Under the pieces are notes generated by a model, which saw nothing but the letters and a program-made list of their open reading frames with translations, was not told the origin of the DNA and did no database searches. Both the position numbers and the translations under genes were made by a program. DNA of 64,000 bases from Pseudomonadota bacterium (GTDB lineage Bacteria > Pseudomonadota > Alphaproteobacteria > Acetobacterales > Acetobacteraceae), in NCBI GenBank assembly GCA_021780935.1, contig JAJXXT010000120.1:1-64000 (forward strand), in the 5' to 3' direction. Shown one piece after another: positions 18,792 through 27,034 of the stretch. How positions within the stretch are numbered: the first letter of the stretch is position 1; each line of letters starts with the position of its first letter.

Positions 18792-19580
18792 TCAGCTCCG
18801 GTAATCCGGCCGGTCATTCTCGATCAGCCGCAGCGCAGAACCCCAGGCCATCGCCGCATGCGCCGCCGCCCCCTGCTCGCTGCCCGAGGCGAATTGCGCG
18901 CCCACGCGCAGCGCCACCGCCTCGGGGATCGGCGTCAGCGCCGCCCCCCCGGACTGTGCGGCGATCTGCGCCTGGCACGCCCGCTCCAGGAAATAGATTT
19001 CCAGGAACGCCTCGGGAATGCTCCGCCCGCCCACCAGCAGCCCGTGGTTGCGCAGGATCATCGCGGAATTCGCCCCGAGATCGGCCACCAGCCGCTCCCG
19101 CTCATCGGTATCGAGCGCGATCCCCTCATAGTCGTGATACGAAATCCGCCCGTAGAACCGCGCCGCGTGCTGCGACAGCGGCAGCAGCCCCGCCGCCTGC
19201 GCCGAAACCGCAATCCCGGCCGCGGTATGCGTATGCACCACGCAGGCAAGGTCCGGCCGCGCCGCATGGATCGCCGAGTGGATCACAAACCCCGCCCGGT
19301 TCACCTCGCTCTCCGGCCGCGCGTCCACGCACCGCCCGTCGAGGTCGATCTTCACCAGGTCGGAGGCGCGCATCTCATGGAACAGCACGCCATATCTGTT
19401 GATCAGGAAATGGTGCTCGGGCCCCGGCACCCGCGCGCTGATATGGGTGTAGATGAAATCCGTCATCCGGAAATGCGCCACCAGCCGGTACAGCGCCGCG
19501 AGGTCGCAGCGCAGTTGCCACTCCCCGTCGCTCATCGCCGCGCCACTCACCCCACCGGCGCCCGCCGTCACCAGATTCAT
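18792..19580 (-). CDS. class II aldolase/adducin-family protein
   Basis: A 262-residue protein of the class II aldolase (fuculose-phosphate aldolase/adducin) fold. The metal-binding histidines are visible in VVHTHTAAG and in ILRNHGLLVGG; the N-terminal FIYTHISARVPGP is also typical. The known metabolic members cleave phosphorylated sugars, but this subfamily is largely uncharacterised. The start has GGGAGATGG just upstream. A paralogue lies at 50429-51223. Being the first gene ahead of two transporter ATPases suggests shared transcription. Confidence 0.88.
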   Translation of the reverse strand: MNLVTAGAGGVSGAAMSDGEWQLRCDLAALYRLVAHFRMTDFIYTHISARVPGPEHHFLINRYGVLFHEMRASDLVKIDLDGRCVDARPESEVNRAGFVIHSAIHAARPDLACVVHTHTAAGIAVSAQAAGLLPLSQHAARFYGRISYHDYEGIALDTDERERLVADLGANSAMILRNHGLLVGGRSIPEAFLEIYFLERACQAQIAAQSGGAALTPIPEAVALRVGAQFASGSEQGAAAHAAMAWGSALRLIENDRPDYRS

Positions 19581-19616
19581 GTCCCATCTCCCATGGCCCG
19601 CCGCAGACTCTCCCCC

Positions 19617-19672
19617 CCGCCGCGGTAATGGTCAAGCAAGCGCCGCGCCGCGGTCATGGTCAAGCAAGCGCC
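19617..19672. repeat. 28-bp tandem duplication spanning the GNAT stop codon
   Basis: Two 28-bp copies (19617-19644 and 19645-19672) differ at only two positions. The inner copy includes the last codons and TGA of the acetyltransferase gene; the outer copy repeats them outside the gene. Confidence 0.88.
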
Positions 19673-20112
19673 TTCACCATATAAACGCGCCGCAGCCCCT
19701 TCTCCTCGGCCCGGTGCGTCTCCCGATACCCGATCCGCGTGTAGAGCCCGATATTCTCCACCATCGCCTCGTTGGTATAGAGCCGTATGGCGCGATACCC
19801 CGCCGCCACCGCCGCAAGCTCGGCAAACGCCAGCATCCGCCGGCCCAGCCCCAGCCCCTGCGCCGAGGGCGCCACCGCCACGTTGTCGAGCAGCATCGCG
19901 TCGTCCTGCGCCAGCAGCACCAGAACGCCCCGCACCTCCCCGTCATGCTCGGCAACGCGCACCACGCCGCGCCGGATCAGCGCCTCGTAGTCGTCGAGCA
20001 TCGGCCCCGGCTCGCGCCCGATGCGCGGCACGTAAGGGGCATAAGCCGAGCGCACCACCTCCTGCACGGCGGCAAGATCATCGAGGCTGGCGGTCCGCAC
20101 ATCGTCGTTCAT
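19660..20112 (-). CDS. GNAT-family N-acetyltransferase
   Basis: A 150-residue acetyltransferase with the full GNAT fold. The acetyl-CoA-binding motif is VAPSAQGLGLGRRML (Q/R-x-x-G-x-G/A), followed by IRLYTNEAMVENIGLYTRIGY, typical of motif B. The acceptor substrate is unknown. It sits alone on the minus strand between an aldolase gene and a divergent membrane-protein gene. Confidence 0.9.
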   Translation of the reverse strand: MNDDVRTASLDDLAAVQEVVRSAYAPYVPRIGREPGPMLDDYEALIRRGVVRVAEHDGEVRGVLVLLAQDDAMLLDNVAVAPSAQGLGLGRRMLAFAELAAVAAGYRAIRLYTNEAMVENIGLYTRIGYRETHRAEEKGLRRVYMVKALA

Positions 20113-20168
20113 CCGCCGGCCATAGCACGGCTTGCTCCACCACCCCCAAATCGGCGACCCTACCCCGT

Positions 20169-20657
20169 ATGGAGAACACCCTCGAACGCGCCCTGCTCGC
20201 CACGCGCTGGCTGCTGCTGCCGCTCTTCGCCTCCCTCCTCCTGGGCGTCATCGCGATCTACGGCGTCGTCATCCGCGAGATCATCCACGTCGCCACCCTC
20301 CTGCCCAGCGGCTCGGAAATCGAGATCATCATCGCCATCCTCTCGGTGCTCGACCTCGCCCTCATCGCCAACCTCCTGGTGATGATCGCCGTCGGCTCCT
20401 ACGAGAGCATCATCGCCCGCTTCACCATCGCGCCCACCGCCGCCATGCCCGAATGGCTCGGCAAGCTCGACAGCGGCAACGTCAAGGTCAAGGTCGCGTT
20501 CGCCATCGTCATGATCTCGGCCATCCACCTGCTGCAGCTCTACCTGCGCAACGGCGCCACCCAGACGCTGCTCATCTTCGCCGGCGTCCACCTGGTCTTC
20601 GTCATCTCCGCCGTCGCGATGGCCTGGGCCGACCGGATCGGGCGCGCCGTCCATTGA
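20169..20657 (+). CDS. UPF0114/YqhA-family inner-membrane protein
   Basis: A 162-residue membrane protein of the YqhA (UPF0114) family, function unknown. Three to four hydrophobic helices are visible (WLLLPLFASLLLGVIAIYG; LDLALIANLLVMIAVGSYE; VAFAIVMISAIHLLQLYL; VHLVFVISAVAMAWADRI), and the family stretch LDSGNVKVKVAFAIVMIS is present. The ATG (MENTLERALL) is the family start. Its TGA overlaps the TTG start of the next gene (TTGA). Confidence 0.9.
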   Translation: MENTLERALLATRWLLLPLFASLLLGVIAIYGVVIREIIHVATLLPSGSEIEIIIAILSVLDLALIANLLVMIAVGSYESIIARFTIAPTAAMPEWLGKLDSGNVKVKVAFAIVMISAIHLLQLYLRNGATQTLLIFAGVHLVFVISAVAMAWADRIGRAVH

Positions 20658-21823
20658 CCGACCTCCTCATCCGCAACGCCCGCCCGCTCGGCGCCCCCGC
20701 CCGCGACATCCTCATCCGCGCCGGCCGCTTCGCCGCCCTCACAAACCCCCCGCCGCCGGGCATCCCGGAAATCGACGCCGCCTCCCGCCTCGCCCTGCCC
20801 GGCCTCATCGAGGCCCATACCCATCTCGACAAAACCCTCTGGGGCATGCCCTGGTACCGCAACGAGGTCGGCCCGAGACTCACCGACAAGATCGAGAACG
20901 AACGCGCCGAGCGCCGCCGCCTGCCCATCGACCCGCGCCGCCAGTCCGAGCGTCAGGCCCGCCTCACCTCCGGCCACGGCACCACCGCCATCCGCAGCCA
21001 TGTCGATATCGACACGGAAATCGGCGTCACCGGCATCGAGGCGGTGCTCGAAACCCGCGCCGCGCTCACCCACCTGCTCGACATCCAGCTCGTCGCCTTC
21101 CCCCAGTCCGGCATGCTCATCCGCCCCGGCACCGTCGAACTCATGGACCAGGCGCTGGCCCTGGGTGCGGACGCCGTCGGCGGCCTCGACCCCTGCGCCA
21201 TCGACCGCGACCCCAAGGGCCATCTCGACACCGTTTTCGCCCTCGCCACGAAGCACGGGCGCGACATCGACATCCACCTGCACGAACCCGGCGAGATGGG
21301 TGCCTTCTCGATGGAGCTCATCGCCGAGCGCACCATGGCGCTCGGCATGCAGGGCCGCGTCATCGTCAGCCACGCCTTCTGCCTCGGCATGCCGGACGAA
21401 GCGGTCATCGGCCCCCTGATCGAGAAAATCGCCCGCGCCGGCATCGCCATCATGACCACCGCGCCCGCCTACCGCCCGGTCCCCGCCCTGCGCCGCCTGC
21501 GCCAGGCCGGCGTCACGGTCTGCGCCGGCAATGACGGCATCCGCGACACCTGGGGGCCCTACGGCAACGGCGACATGCTGGAGCGCACCATGCTGGTCGG
21601 CCTGCGCAACAATCTACGCCGCGACGACGAGCTCGCCATGGCGCTCGAAACCATCACCACCAGCGCCGCCGCCGCTCTGCGCCTGCCGGATTACGGGCTC
21701 GCCCCCGGCTGCCACGCCGATCTCGTCCTGGTCGATGCCGAAACGATCGCCGAGGCCATCGCCGCCCGCCCGCCAGCCCGCACGGTCATCCGCCGCGGCC
21801 GCGTCCTTCACGCCCCGCCATAG
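20654..21823 (+). CDS. amidohydrolase, cytosine-deaminase-like
   Basis: A 389-residue metal-dependent hydrolase of the amidohydrolase superfamily, close in layout to cytosine deaminases. The metal ligands are in EAHTHLDKT, DIDIHLHEPGE and VSHAFCLGMP, with the catalytic Asp in CAGNDGIRDTWGPYGNGD. The start chosen is TTG (TDLLIRNARPLG), which overlaps the previous stop by 4 bp and fits the family start. The likely reaction is hydrolytic deamination or ring opening of an N-heterocycle; the substrate is not known. The last 16 bp overlap the convergent MATE gene. Confidence 0.88.
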   Translation: MTDLLIRNARPLGAPARDILIRAGRFAALTNPPPPGIPEIDAASRLALPGLIEAHTHLDKTLWGMPWYRNEVGPRLTDKIENERAERRRLPIDPRRQSERQARLTSGHGTTAIRSHVDIDTEIGVTGIEAVLETRAALTHLLDIQLVAFPQSGMLIRPGTVELMDQALALGADAVGGLDPCAIDRDPKGHLDTVFALATKHGRDIDIHLHEPGEMGAFSMELIAERTMALGMQGRVIVSHAFCLGMPDEAVIGPLIEKIARAGIAIMTTAPAYRPVPALRRLRQAGVTVCAGNDGIRDTWGPYGNGDMLERTMLVGLRNNLRRDDELAMALETITTSAAAALRLPDYGLAPGCHADLVLVDAETIAEAIAARPPARTVIRRGRVLHAPP

Positions 21824-23175
21824 CGCTGCCGCCGCAGCAGCAGAAAAAACCGCGAGCACAGCAGCATCGCCGCCGAGGTCAGCCCGGCGATGATGCCGAT
21901 CCACAGCCCCGCGATCCCAAACCCCCACGCGAAGGCCAGCGCATAGGCCAGCGGCAGCCCCACGCACCAATAGCTGAACCCGGTGATCGCCACCGGCACC
22001 CGCGCGTCGCGCAACCCCCGCAGCGCCCCGATCGAGGTCACCTGCAACCCGTCCGAAAGCTGAAAAATCGCCGCCAGATGCAGCAGCACCACGGCGATCT
22101 CCAGCACCCGCGCATCGGACGTATAAAACCCCGCCAGAACCCGCGGCATAAACACCATCGCGCACGCCGCCAGCGCCTGGCTGGTCAGCCCCAGCCCCAT
22201 CCCCGCCAGCGCCGCCCGCCGTGCCCCCGCGCGGTCATGCCCGCCCATCGCGTGCCCCACCCGCACCGTCGTCGCCATGCCGAGCCCGAGCGGCACCATG
22301 AAGCTCACCGAGCCCAGGTTCAGCACCACCTGCTGCGCGCTCGCCGCCGCCGCGCCGAACCGCGCCGCCAGCAGCCCGGTGGCGCTGAACAGCCCCACCT
22401 CCAGCAGCACCGAGCCGGCCATGGGGATACCGAGATGCAGCAGCTCCACCACCTCCGCCCGGCGCGGCCAGCCCAGCCCGCGCGCATGCAGCCGTCGCCG
22501 CGCGAACCAGACAAACCCCGCCGCCGCCACCGCTTCGACCCATGTCACCACCGCCTCGGCCAGCCCCGCCCCGGTGGCACGCAGCGCCGTAACACCGCCC
22601 CACCCGTCCATCAGCACGAAGGCCAGCGGCACCAGCAGCACCAGCCCCAGCACGCCGATGGCCAACGTCGGCCGCGTCCACCCGCAGCCCTCCCACAACC
22701 CCCGGCACGCCAGCAGCACGCCCAGCGCCGGCAACGCCAGCGCCGCCGAGCGCGCCACCCCCACCGCGCCCGCCCGCAGCGGTCCCACCACCCCCACGCC
22801 CGCGATCAGCTCCGGTGCCCCGGCCCACATCAGCGCCGCCACCAGGCAGCCCGCCACCACGCCGATCGCGACCGAGGCCGCGAACACCCGCCCGATCCCG
22901 CTCGCATCCGCCGCGCCGCGCCGGTGCGCCACACTCGGCGCCACCGCCATCTGCACGCCGATCAGCGCCATCAGGCCGACATTCCACACCCCGGTGCCAA
23001 CGCCCACCGCGCCCAGCACATCCGGCCCGAGATGCCCGCCCAGCACCGCCAGCGCCGTGCCCTGCCCGACGATCGCGAGCTGGCCGAGCACGATCGGCGC
23101 CGCGAGATGCAGCGTCGCGCCCAGCTCCGCCCGTGCCGTGGCCAGCCGCCCCCCGGGGAGGGCGGCGGCACTCAG
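21808..23175 (-). CDS. MATE-family efflux transporter
   Basis: A roughly 455-residue multidrug and toxin extrusion transporter with 12 predicted helices in two MatE halves, usually an H+ or Na+ antiporter of cationic compounds. The only in-frame start compatible with the upstream gene is a CTG at 23175 that overlaps the RraA-like stop (CTGA). The nearest ATG in frame (23307) would overlap that gene by over 130 bp. Membrane homology begins soon after CTG (LHLAAPIVLGQLAIVG), supporting it. It is probably coupled to the RraA-like gene. Confidence 0.85.
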   Translation of the reverse strand: MSAAALPGGRLATARAELGATLHLAAPIVLGQLAIVGQGTALAVLGGHLGPDVLGAVGVGTGVWNVGLMALIGVQMAVAPSVAHRRGAADASGIGRVFAASVAIGVVAGCLVAALMWAGAPELIAGVGVVGPLRAGAVGVARSAALALPALGVLLACRGLWEGCGWTRPTLAIGVLGLVLLVPLAFVLMDGWGGVTALRATGAGLAEAVVTWVEAVAAAGFVWFARRRLHARGLGWPRRAEVVELLHLGIPMAGSVLLEVGLFSATGLLAARFGAAAASAQQVVLNLGSVSFMVPLGLGMATTVRVGHAMGGHDRAGARRAALAGMGLGLTSQALAACAMVFMPRVLAGFYTSDARVLEIAVVLLHLAAIFQLSDGLQVTSIGALRGLRDARVPVAITGFSYWCVGLPLAYALAFAWGFGIAGLWIGIIAGLTSAAMLLCSRFFLLLRRQRYGGA

Positions 23176-23867
23176 TGGATCTCGCCGGACTTTTTCAACG
23201 CCGCCGCCATCTTCTTCGCGTTGAAGCCCTTGGCCCTCGCCATGTCGAGAATCACCTTCTCCCGCCGCGACACCAGGTCGATCGCCTCGGGCAGCCGGCG
23301 CACGCAATCCGCGGGGATCACCACCGCGCCGTGATAATCGGCATGGATCACGTCATCGTGGTCGGCGTGCATGCCGAGCACGTTCACCTCGCACTTCATC
23401 TGCACCATGTGCACATGCGCGTGGCTCGGCACCACGCAGCGCCCGACGATCTGGAACCCCGGCGCCCACATGTCGAGGTCGCGGAAACTGCCATCCGTCA
23501 CGCACCCGATCACCCCCAGCGCCTGATGCACCGTGCTCTGCACCTCGCCCCAGAACGCGCCGAACCCCGGCTGGTCGTCGAGGTCCTGGATCACCGCGAT
23601 GGTCGGCAGCTCCCCCGCCTCGACATAGGCATACCATTCCTCGCGCGCCGGAATTGCCCCGCGCGGCTTCTCCTTGGCGCGGATCAGCCCGGTGCGCGCC
23701 ACGCCCACGATCGGCGGCAGCTTCCGGTCCACCGCCACCATCGGCGCGGTGGTGAACCCCATCGCGCGCCGCTCCGGCACCAGCAGCTCAAGCCCGTTGC
23801 AGATCGTCGGCGTGTCCCATTGCCGCAACGTTTCCAGGTCGGCCTTGGTGAACAGCGGCTTCGCCAT
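23172..23867 (-). CDS. RraA-like protein (HMG/CHA-aldolase family)
   Basis: A 231-residue protein of the RraA/4-hydroxy-4-methyl-2-oxoglutarate aldolase fold. The family core is visible: DTPTICNGLELL, FWGEVQSTVHQALGVIGCVTDGSFRDLD (bridging the substrate site) and HADYHGAVVIPAD. True aldolases and the RNase E regulator RraA share this fold, so a catabolic lyase role is as likely as regulation. It is divergent from the racemase gene (about 70 bp between starts) and translationally linked to the MATE gene. Confidence 0.85.
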   Translation of the reverse strand: MAKPLFTKADLETLRQWDTPTICNGLELLVPERRAMGFTTAPMVAVDRKLPPIVGVARTGLIRAKEKPRGAIPAREEWYAYVEAGELPTIAVIQDLDDQPGFGAFWGEVQSTVHQALGVIGCVTDGSFRDLDMWAPGFQIVGRCVVPSHAHVHMVQMKCEVNVLGMHADHDDVIHADYHGAVVIPADCVRRLPEAIDLVSRREKVILDMARAKGFNAKKMAAALKKSGEIH

Positions 23868-23938
23868 CGTCTTCCTCCCGTTTCAAACCTGGCGCACCAT
23901 GCCGTCTCGGCGGCATTTCGCCAACCGGAGGGGAACGC

Positions 23939-24664
23939 ATGGCACGTGGTATCGCGCGAGGCGGCAAATCGATCTACGGCGCGCCGCTCGGCATCCTGAT
24001 GCTCGACGCGCGCTTCCCGCGCATCCCGGGCGACATGGGCAACGCCGCCACCTGGCCGTTTCCCGTGCTCTACCGCGTCGTCCGCGGCGCCTCGCCCGAG
24101 CGCGTGGTGCTCGACGGCGCGCGCGACCTTCTCGACGCCTTCATCGCGGCCGCGCGCGACCTCATCGACCAGGGCGCCGAGGCCATCACCACCAATTGCG
24201 GCTTTCTCTCGATCTTCCAGCGCGAGCTGGCGGAGGCGCTCGCCGTGCCCGTCGCCACCTCCTCGCTGCTGCAATTCCCCTTCGTGCAGGCGCTGCTGCC
24301 GCCGGGAAAGCGCGTCGGCATCCTCACCGTCAGCCGCTCCACCCTCACCCCGGCCCATCTCGCAGCCGCCGCCATCCCCGCCGACACCCCCATCGTCGGC
24401 ACGGAATCCGGCCGCGAGTTCTTCCGCGTCCTCATCAAGGCGGAAAAACAGGACATGGACATCGACCTCGCCGAGGCCGATATCCTCGCCGCCGGCCGCC
24501 AGTTGGTCGCCAACCGTAACGATATCGGCGCCGTGCTGCTGGAATGCACCAACATGCCGCCCTACGCCGCCGCCCTGCGCGAGGCGCTCGGCCTGCCGGT
24601 CTACGACATCGTCTCGATGATCACCTGGTTCCACGCCGGCCTGCGCCCCCGCCGCTTCGCCTGA
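23939..24664 (+). CDS. aspartate/glutamate racemase-family protein
   Basis: A 241-residue protein of the Asp/Glu/hydantoin racemase superfamily. The two catalytic cysteines of the mirror-image site are in TTNCGFL and LECTNMP, as in active cofactor-independent racemases and related maleate isomerases. CGGAGGGG precedes the ATG at good spacing. The neighbours are an RraA-like enzyme and a D-amino-acid-dehydrogenase-like flavoenzyme, so a role in racemising an amino acid or derivative before oxidation is plausible but inferred. Confidence 0.87.
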   Translation: MARGIARGGKSIYGAPLGILMLDARFPRIPGDMGNAATWPFPVLYRVVRGASPERVVLDGARDLLDAFIAAARDLIDQGAEAITTNCGFLSIFQRELAEALAVPVATSSLLQFPFVQALLPPGKRVGILTVSRSTLTPAHLAAAAIPADTPIVGTESGREFFRVLIKAEKQDMDIDLAEADILAAGRQLVANRNDIGAVLLECTNMPPYAAALREALGLPVYDIVSMITWFHAGLRPRRFA

Positions 24665-24677
24665 CCGCGACGCCCCC

Positions 24678-25934
24678 CTACTCAAACCGCGCCGGCGAAT
24701 ACGGCGAGGGATCGATCACCGGCGGCGTCTCCGACAGAATATCCGCCACCAGCCGCCCGGTGATCGCCCCCGAGGCCAGCCCGATATGCCCGTGCCCGAA
24801 CGCCAGCACCACCGAGGGGCACAGCCGCGCCCGGCCGATGCACGGCAGGCTGTCCGGCAGCGACGGCCGATGCCCCATCCACATTTTCACCCGCGACGCC
24901 GGCAAATCCCGCGGCAGTCCCGGAAACGTCCGCAGCGCCACCTGCCGCAGCACCTCCGCCCGCTTCCAATTGGGCGCCGCCCGCAACCCCGCGATCTCCA
25001 CCTGCCCGGCGATCCGCAGCGTCCCCGCGGTCAGCGTCGCCACCATCTTCCCGTCGCTCGGCATCACCGGCACACGCGGCCCCACCTCGGGCGCCATGAT
25101 CGCCGCGTGATACCCCCGCTCGGTTTCGAGCGGCACACGGCTCCCCACCGCCGCCGCGAGGGCCTTCGACCACGCCCCCGCCGCGATCACCGCCGCATCG
25201 CAGGATATCGGCTCGCCATCCGTCTCAACGCCGCGCAGCTTGCTGCCGACCCGCGCGAACCCCACCGCGCGCCGCCGCACCCGCACCGCCCCGCGCCGCA
25301 CCGCCAGCGCCTCCAGTGCGGCGACATAGGCGCCGGGGTCGAGGCAGTGCGCCCCCTCCTCGACGATCACGCCGAACGTATAGCGCGGGTCCAGCTCCGG
25401 CACGCGCTGGCGCAGCTCGTTGGCATCGAGCTCGAGCCATCGCACCCCCTGCTCCGCGCGGATCGCCCACGCCTCAGCCTCCGCCTCGAAATCCGCCCGG
25501 CCGGGAAACACGTAGATCAGCCCGGTCCGGCTCACGAGATGCGCCACCCCCGCCTCGGCCGCCAGGCCCGCATGCCGCTCCGGGCAATCCGCCACCAGCG
25601 CCCGCATCCCCGCCGCGATCCGCCGCACCCGCTGCCAGCTCCGTCCCGCCGCGATGAACCGCCGCAGCCACGGCCAGGCGAACGGCAGATAGGTCCAGCG
25701 AATGGTCAGCGGCCCCAGCGGATCGCGCAGCCACCCCATCACCTTCGCCCGCACCCCCGGCTGCGTCATCGGCAGCACCGATGACGGGCTCAGCCACGCC
25801 CCGTTGCCATAGCTCGCGGCCTGCTCGCCGCCCGCCTCGCCGGGGTCGAGGATCGTCACCTCGTGCCCGTCGCGCAGCAATTCCACCGCCGACACCGCTC
25901 CCACGATCCCGGCCCCGATCACGACGACGTGCAT
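24678..25934 (-). CDS. FAD-dependent oxidoreductase, D-amino-acid dehydrogenase-like
   Basis: A 418-residue flavoprotein of the DAO family, close to DadA. The FAD Rossmann motif is at the very start (MHVVVIGAGIVG, GxGxxG), and a C-terminal FAD-binding region (FGHGHIGLASGAITGRLVAD) is present. DadA-type enzymes oxidise D-amino acids to keto acids and pass electrons to the respiratory chain. The ATG at 25934 matches the family start; a GTG nine codons earlier (25961) with GAGAGG upstream is an alternative. It converges with the racemase gene with only 13 bp between them. Confidence 0.87.
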   Translation of the reverse strand: MHVVVIGAGIVGAVSAVELLRDGHEVTILDPGEAGGEQAASYGNGAWLSPSSVLPMTQPGVRAKVMGWLRDPLGPLTIRWTYLPFAWPWLRRFIAAGRSWQRVRRIAAGMRALVADCPERHAGLAAEAGVAHLVSRTGLIYVFPGRADFEAEAEAWAIRAEQGVRWLELDANELRQRVPELDPRYTFGVIVEEGAHCLDPGAYVAALEALAVRRGAVRVRRRAVGFARVGSKLRGVETDGEPISCDAAVIAAGAWSKALAAAVGSRVPLETERGYHAAIMAPEVGPRVPVMPSDGKMVATLTAGTLRIAGQVEIAGLRAAPNWKRAEVLRQVALRTFPGLPRDLPASRVKMWMGHRPSLPDSLPCIGRARLCPSVVLAFGHGHIGLASGAITGRLVADILSETPPVIDPSPYSPARFE

Positions 25935-25990
25935 CTTCCCCCGCGCGCTGCGACGCGCCACGATACGCCTCTCGACACCGGAGGAAACCC

Positions 25991-26317
25991 ATGATCATCG
26001 AGATGCGCGTCTATCACTCCGTGCCCGGCCGCCTGCCCGACCTGCTCGCCCGCTTCCGCGACCACACGCTGAAAATCTGGGACCGCCACGGCATCCGCCA
26101 GGCCGGCTTCTTCACCACCCTCATCGGCCAGTCCAATCAGGAACTCACCTATTTTCTCGCCTGGGAAAGCCTCGCCGAGCGCGAGAAGAAATGGACCGCC
26201 TTCCAGACCGACCCGGTCTGGATCGAAACCCGCGCCAAGACCGAGGCCAACGGCCAGATCGTCGCCGACATCGTCACCCAGCTCCTGCTTCCGACGGATT
26301 TCTCCGCAGTCAAGTAA
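25991..26317 (+). CDS. NIPSNAP-family protein
   Basis: A 108-residue protein of the NIPSNAP family (ferredoxin-like ABM fold), with the standard start IIEMRVYHSVPGRLPDLLARF and LTYFLAWESLAEREKKW. Functions in bacteria are poorly known; these proteins often sit beside catabolic enzymes. GGAGGAAACCC precedes the ATG. It is divergent from the DadA-like gene and is followed by a GC-rich hairpin. Confidence 0.9.
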   Translation: MIIEMRVYHSVPGRLPDLLARFRDHTLKIWDRHGIRQAGFFTTLIGQSNQELTYFLAWESLAEREKKWTAFQTDPVWIETRAKTEANGQIVADIVTQLLLPTDFSAVK

Positions 26318-26324
26318 AGGCAAG

Positions 26325-26348
26325 TGCGGGGGGTCTCGACCCCCCGCA
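26325..26348 (+). terminator. GC-rich hairpin after the NIPSNAP gene
   Basis: A perfect 9-bp stem (TGCGGGGGG/CCCCCCGCA) with loop TCTCGA starts 8 bp after the stop, flanked by an outer GGCAAG/CTTGCC pair. It has no T-run. A closely similar hairpin lies at 28437-28461. Confidence 0.6.
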
Positions 26349-26420
26349 GGCCCCCCTTGCCGTAAAGCACGCCTGTCCGACCAACCGTGCGGGGCCGCGA
26401 TCGGAACGCGCCGTTGACCT

Positions 26421-26440
26421 TGTGTTGCATATGCACCACA
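26421..26440. promoter_or_regulatory. predicted MarR operator O1 (autoregulatory)
   Basis: A 20-bp palindrome with core TGCATATGCA and only one mismatched pair lies just before, or overlapping, the MarR-family gene start. It begins two bases after a possible -35 hexamer (TTGACC, 26414-26419). Two more copies lie after the gene, so it is predicted to be bound by that regulator. Confidence 0.7.
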
Positions 26441-26448
26441 TCAACCGC

Positions 26449-26907
26449 ATGGCAGCCCGGCCCCTGACCCCAGCCCGACGCGCACAACTCCAGGAGCTCG
26501 AGGATTGCTGCCTGATCGCCCGCGCACGGCTGATTTCGCGGGTGGTGACGAACATCTTCGACGACGAGCTACGCCCGCTCGGCCTGGTCTCCTCGCAGCA
26601 CACCCTGCTGGGCTCGATCATGCGCATGGGCACCGCCACGCGCGCCGAAATCGGCCGCGCCAACCACATCGACCGCTCCACCCTGACACGAAACCTCAAG
26701 CTGATGATGGACGCCGGCTGGATCGAGGAGGTCACCGGCGAGGCCCACGGCCGCCAGCGCCCCCTGCGCCTGAGCCGGCAGGGCGAGGACCTGCTGTTCG
26801 CCTCCATCCCCGCCTGGCGGGCCGGGCAGCGCCGCGCCACCGCGATGCTGGGCGAGGCAGGCGCCAGCGCCATCAGAAACCTCGCCAACGACATCCTCCG
26901 CGGCTGA
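26449..26907 (+). CDS. MarR-family transcriptional regulator
   Basis: A 152-residue winged-helix repressor. The wHTH is visible (TLLGSIMRMGTATRAEIGRA, then HIDRSTLTRNLKLMMDAGWI and the wing EVTGEAHGRQRPLRLS), and the flanking helices form the dimer. The ATG at 26449 was chosen because the earlier one (26431) lies inside the palindromic operator; neither has a strong Shine-Dalgarno, so a leaderless start is possible. The gene is flanked by three copies of TGCATATGCA palindromes and precedes an NmrA-like oxidoreductase it most likely controls. Confidence 0.88.
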   Translation: MAARPLTPARRAQLQELEDCCLIARARLISRVVTNIFDDELRPLGLVSSQHTLLGSIMRMGTATRAEIGRANHIDRSTLTRNLKLMMDAGWIEEVTGEAHGRQRPLRLSRQGEDLLFASIPAWRAGQRRATAMLGEAGASAIRNLANDILRG

Positions 26908-26939
26908 CCCCAGCCGCATCCCAAACTTCGCACCAGCGC

Positions 26940-26959
26940 AATGTTGCATATGCATCATT
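26940..26959. promoter_or_regulatory. predicted MarR operator O2
   Basis: A 20-bp palindrome AATGTTGCATATGCATCATT with one mismatched pair, at the same relative position as in O1. It overlaps a possible -35 hexamer TTGCAT (26944-26949) of the promoter for the NmrA-like gene. Confidence 0.72.
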
Positions 26960-26971
26960 CGATCCTATATG
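26944..26971 (+). promoter_or_regulatory. possible promoter of the NmrA-like gene
   Basis: TTGCAT (26944-26949) and TATATG (26966-26971) are separated by 16 bp. O2 covers the -35 and O3 begins inside the -10, an arrangement suited to repression by the neighbouring MarR protein. Confidence 0.5.
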
Positions 26972-26987
26972 CTGCATATGCAACACA
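26968..26987. promoter_or_regulatory. predicted MarR operator O3
   Basis: A third copy of the TGCATATGCA core within a looser 20-bp palindrome (two mismatched pairs). Its centre is 28 bp from that of O2, placing both sites over one promoter. Confidence 0.68.
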
Positions 26988-27034
26988 AAGCCCGAACGGG
27001 TTCCGTGTCGCGCAACCCCTGATGGAGAGATGCC

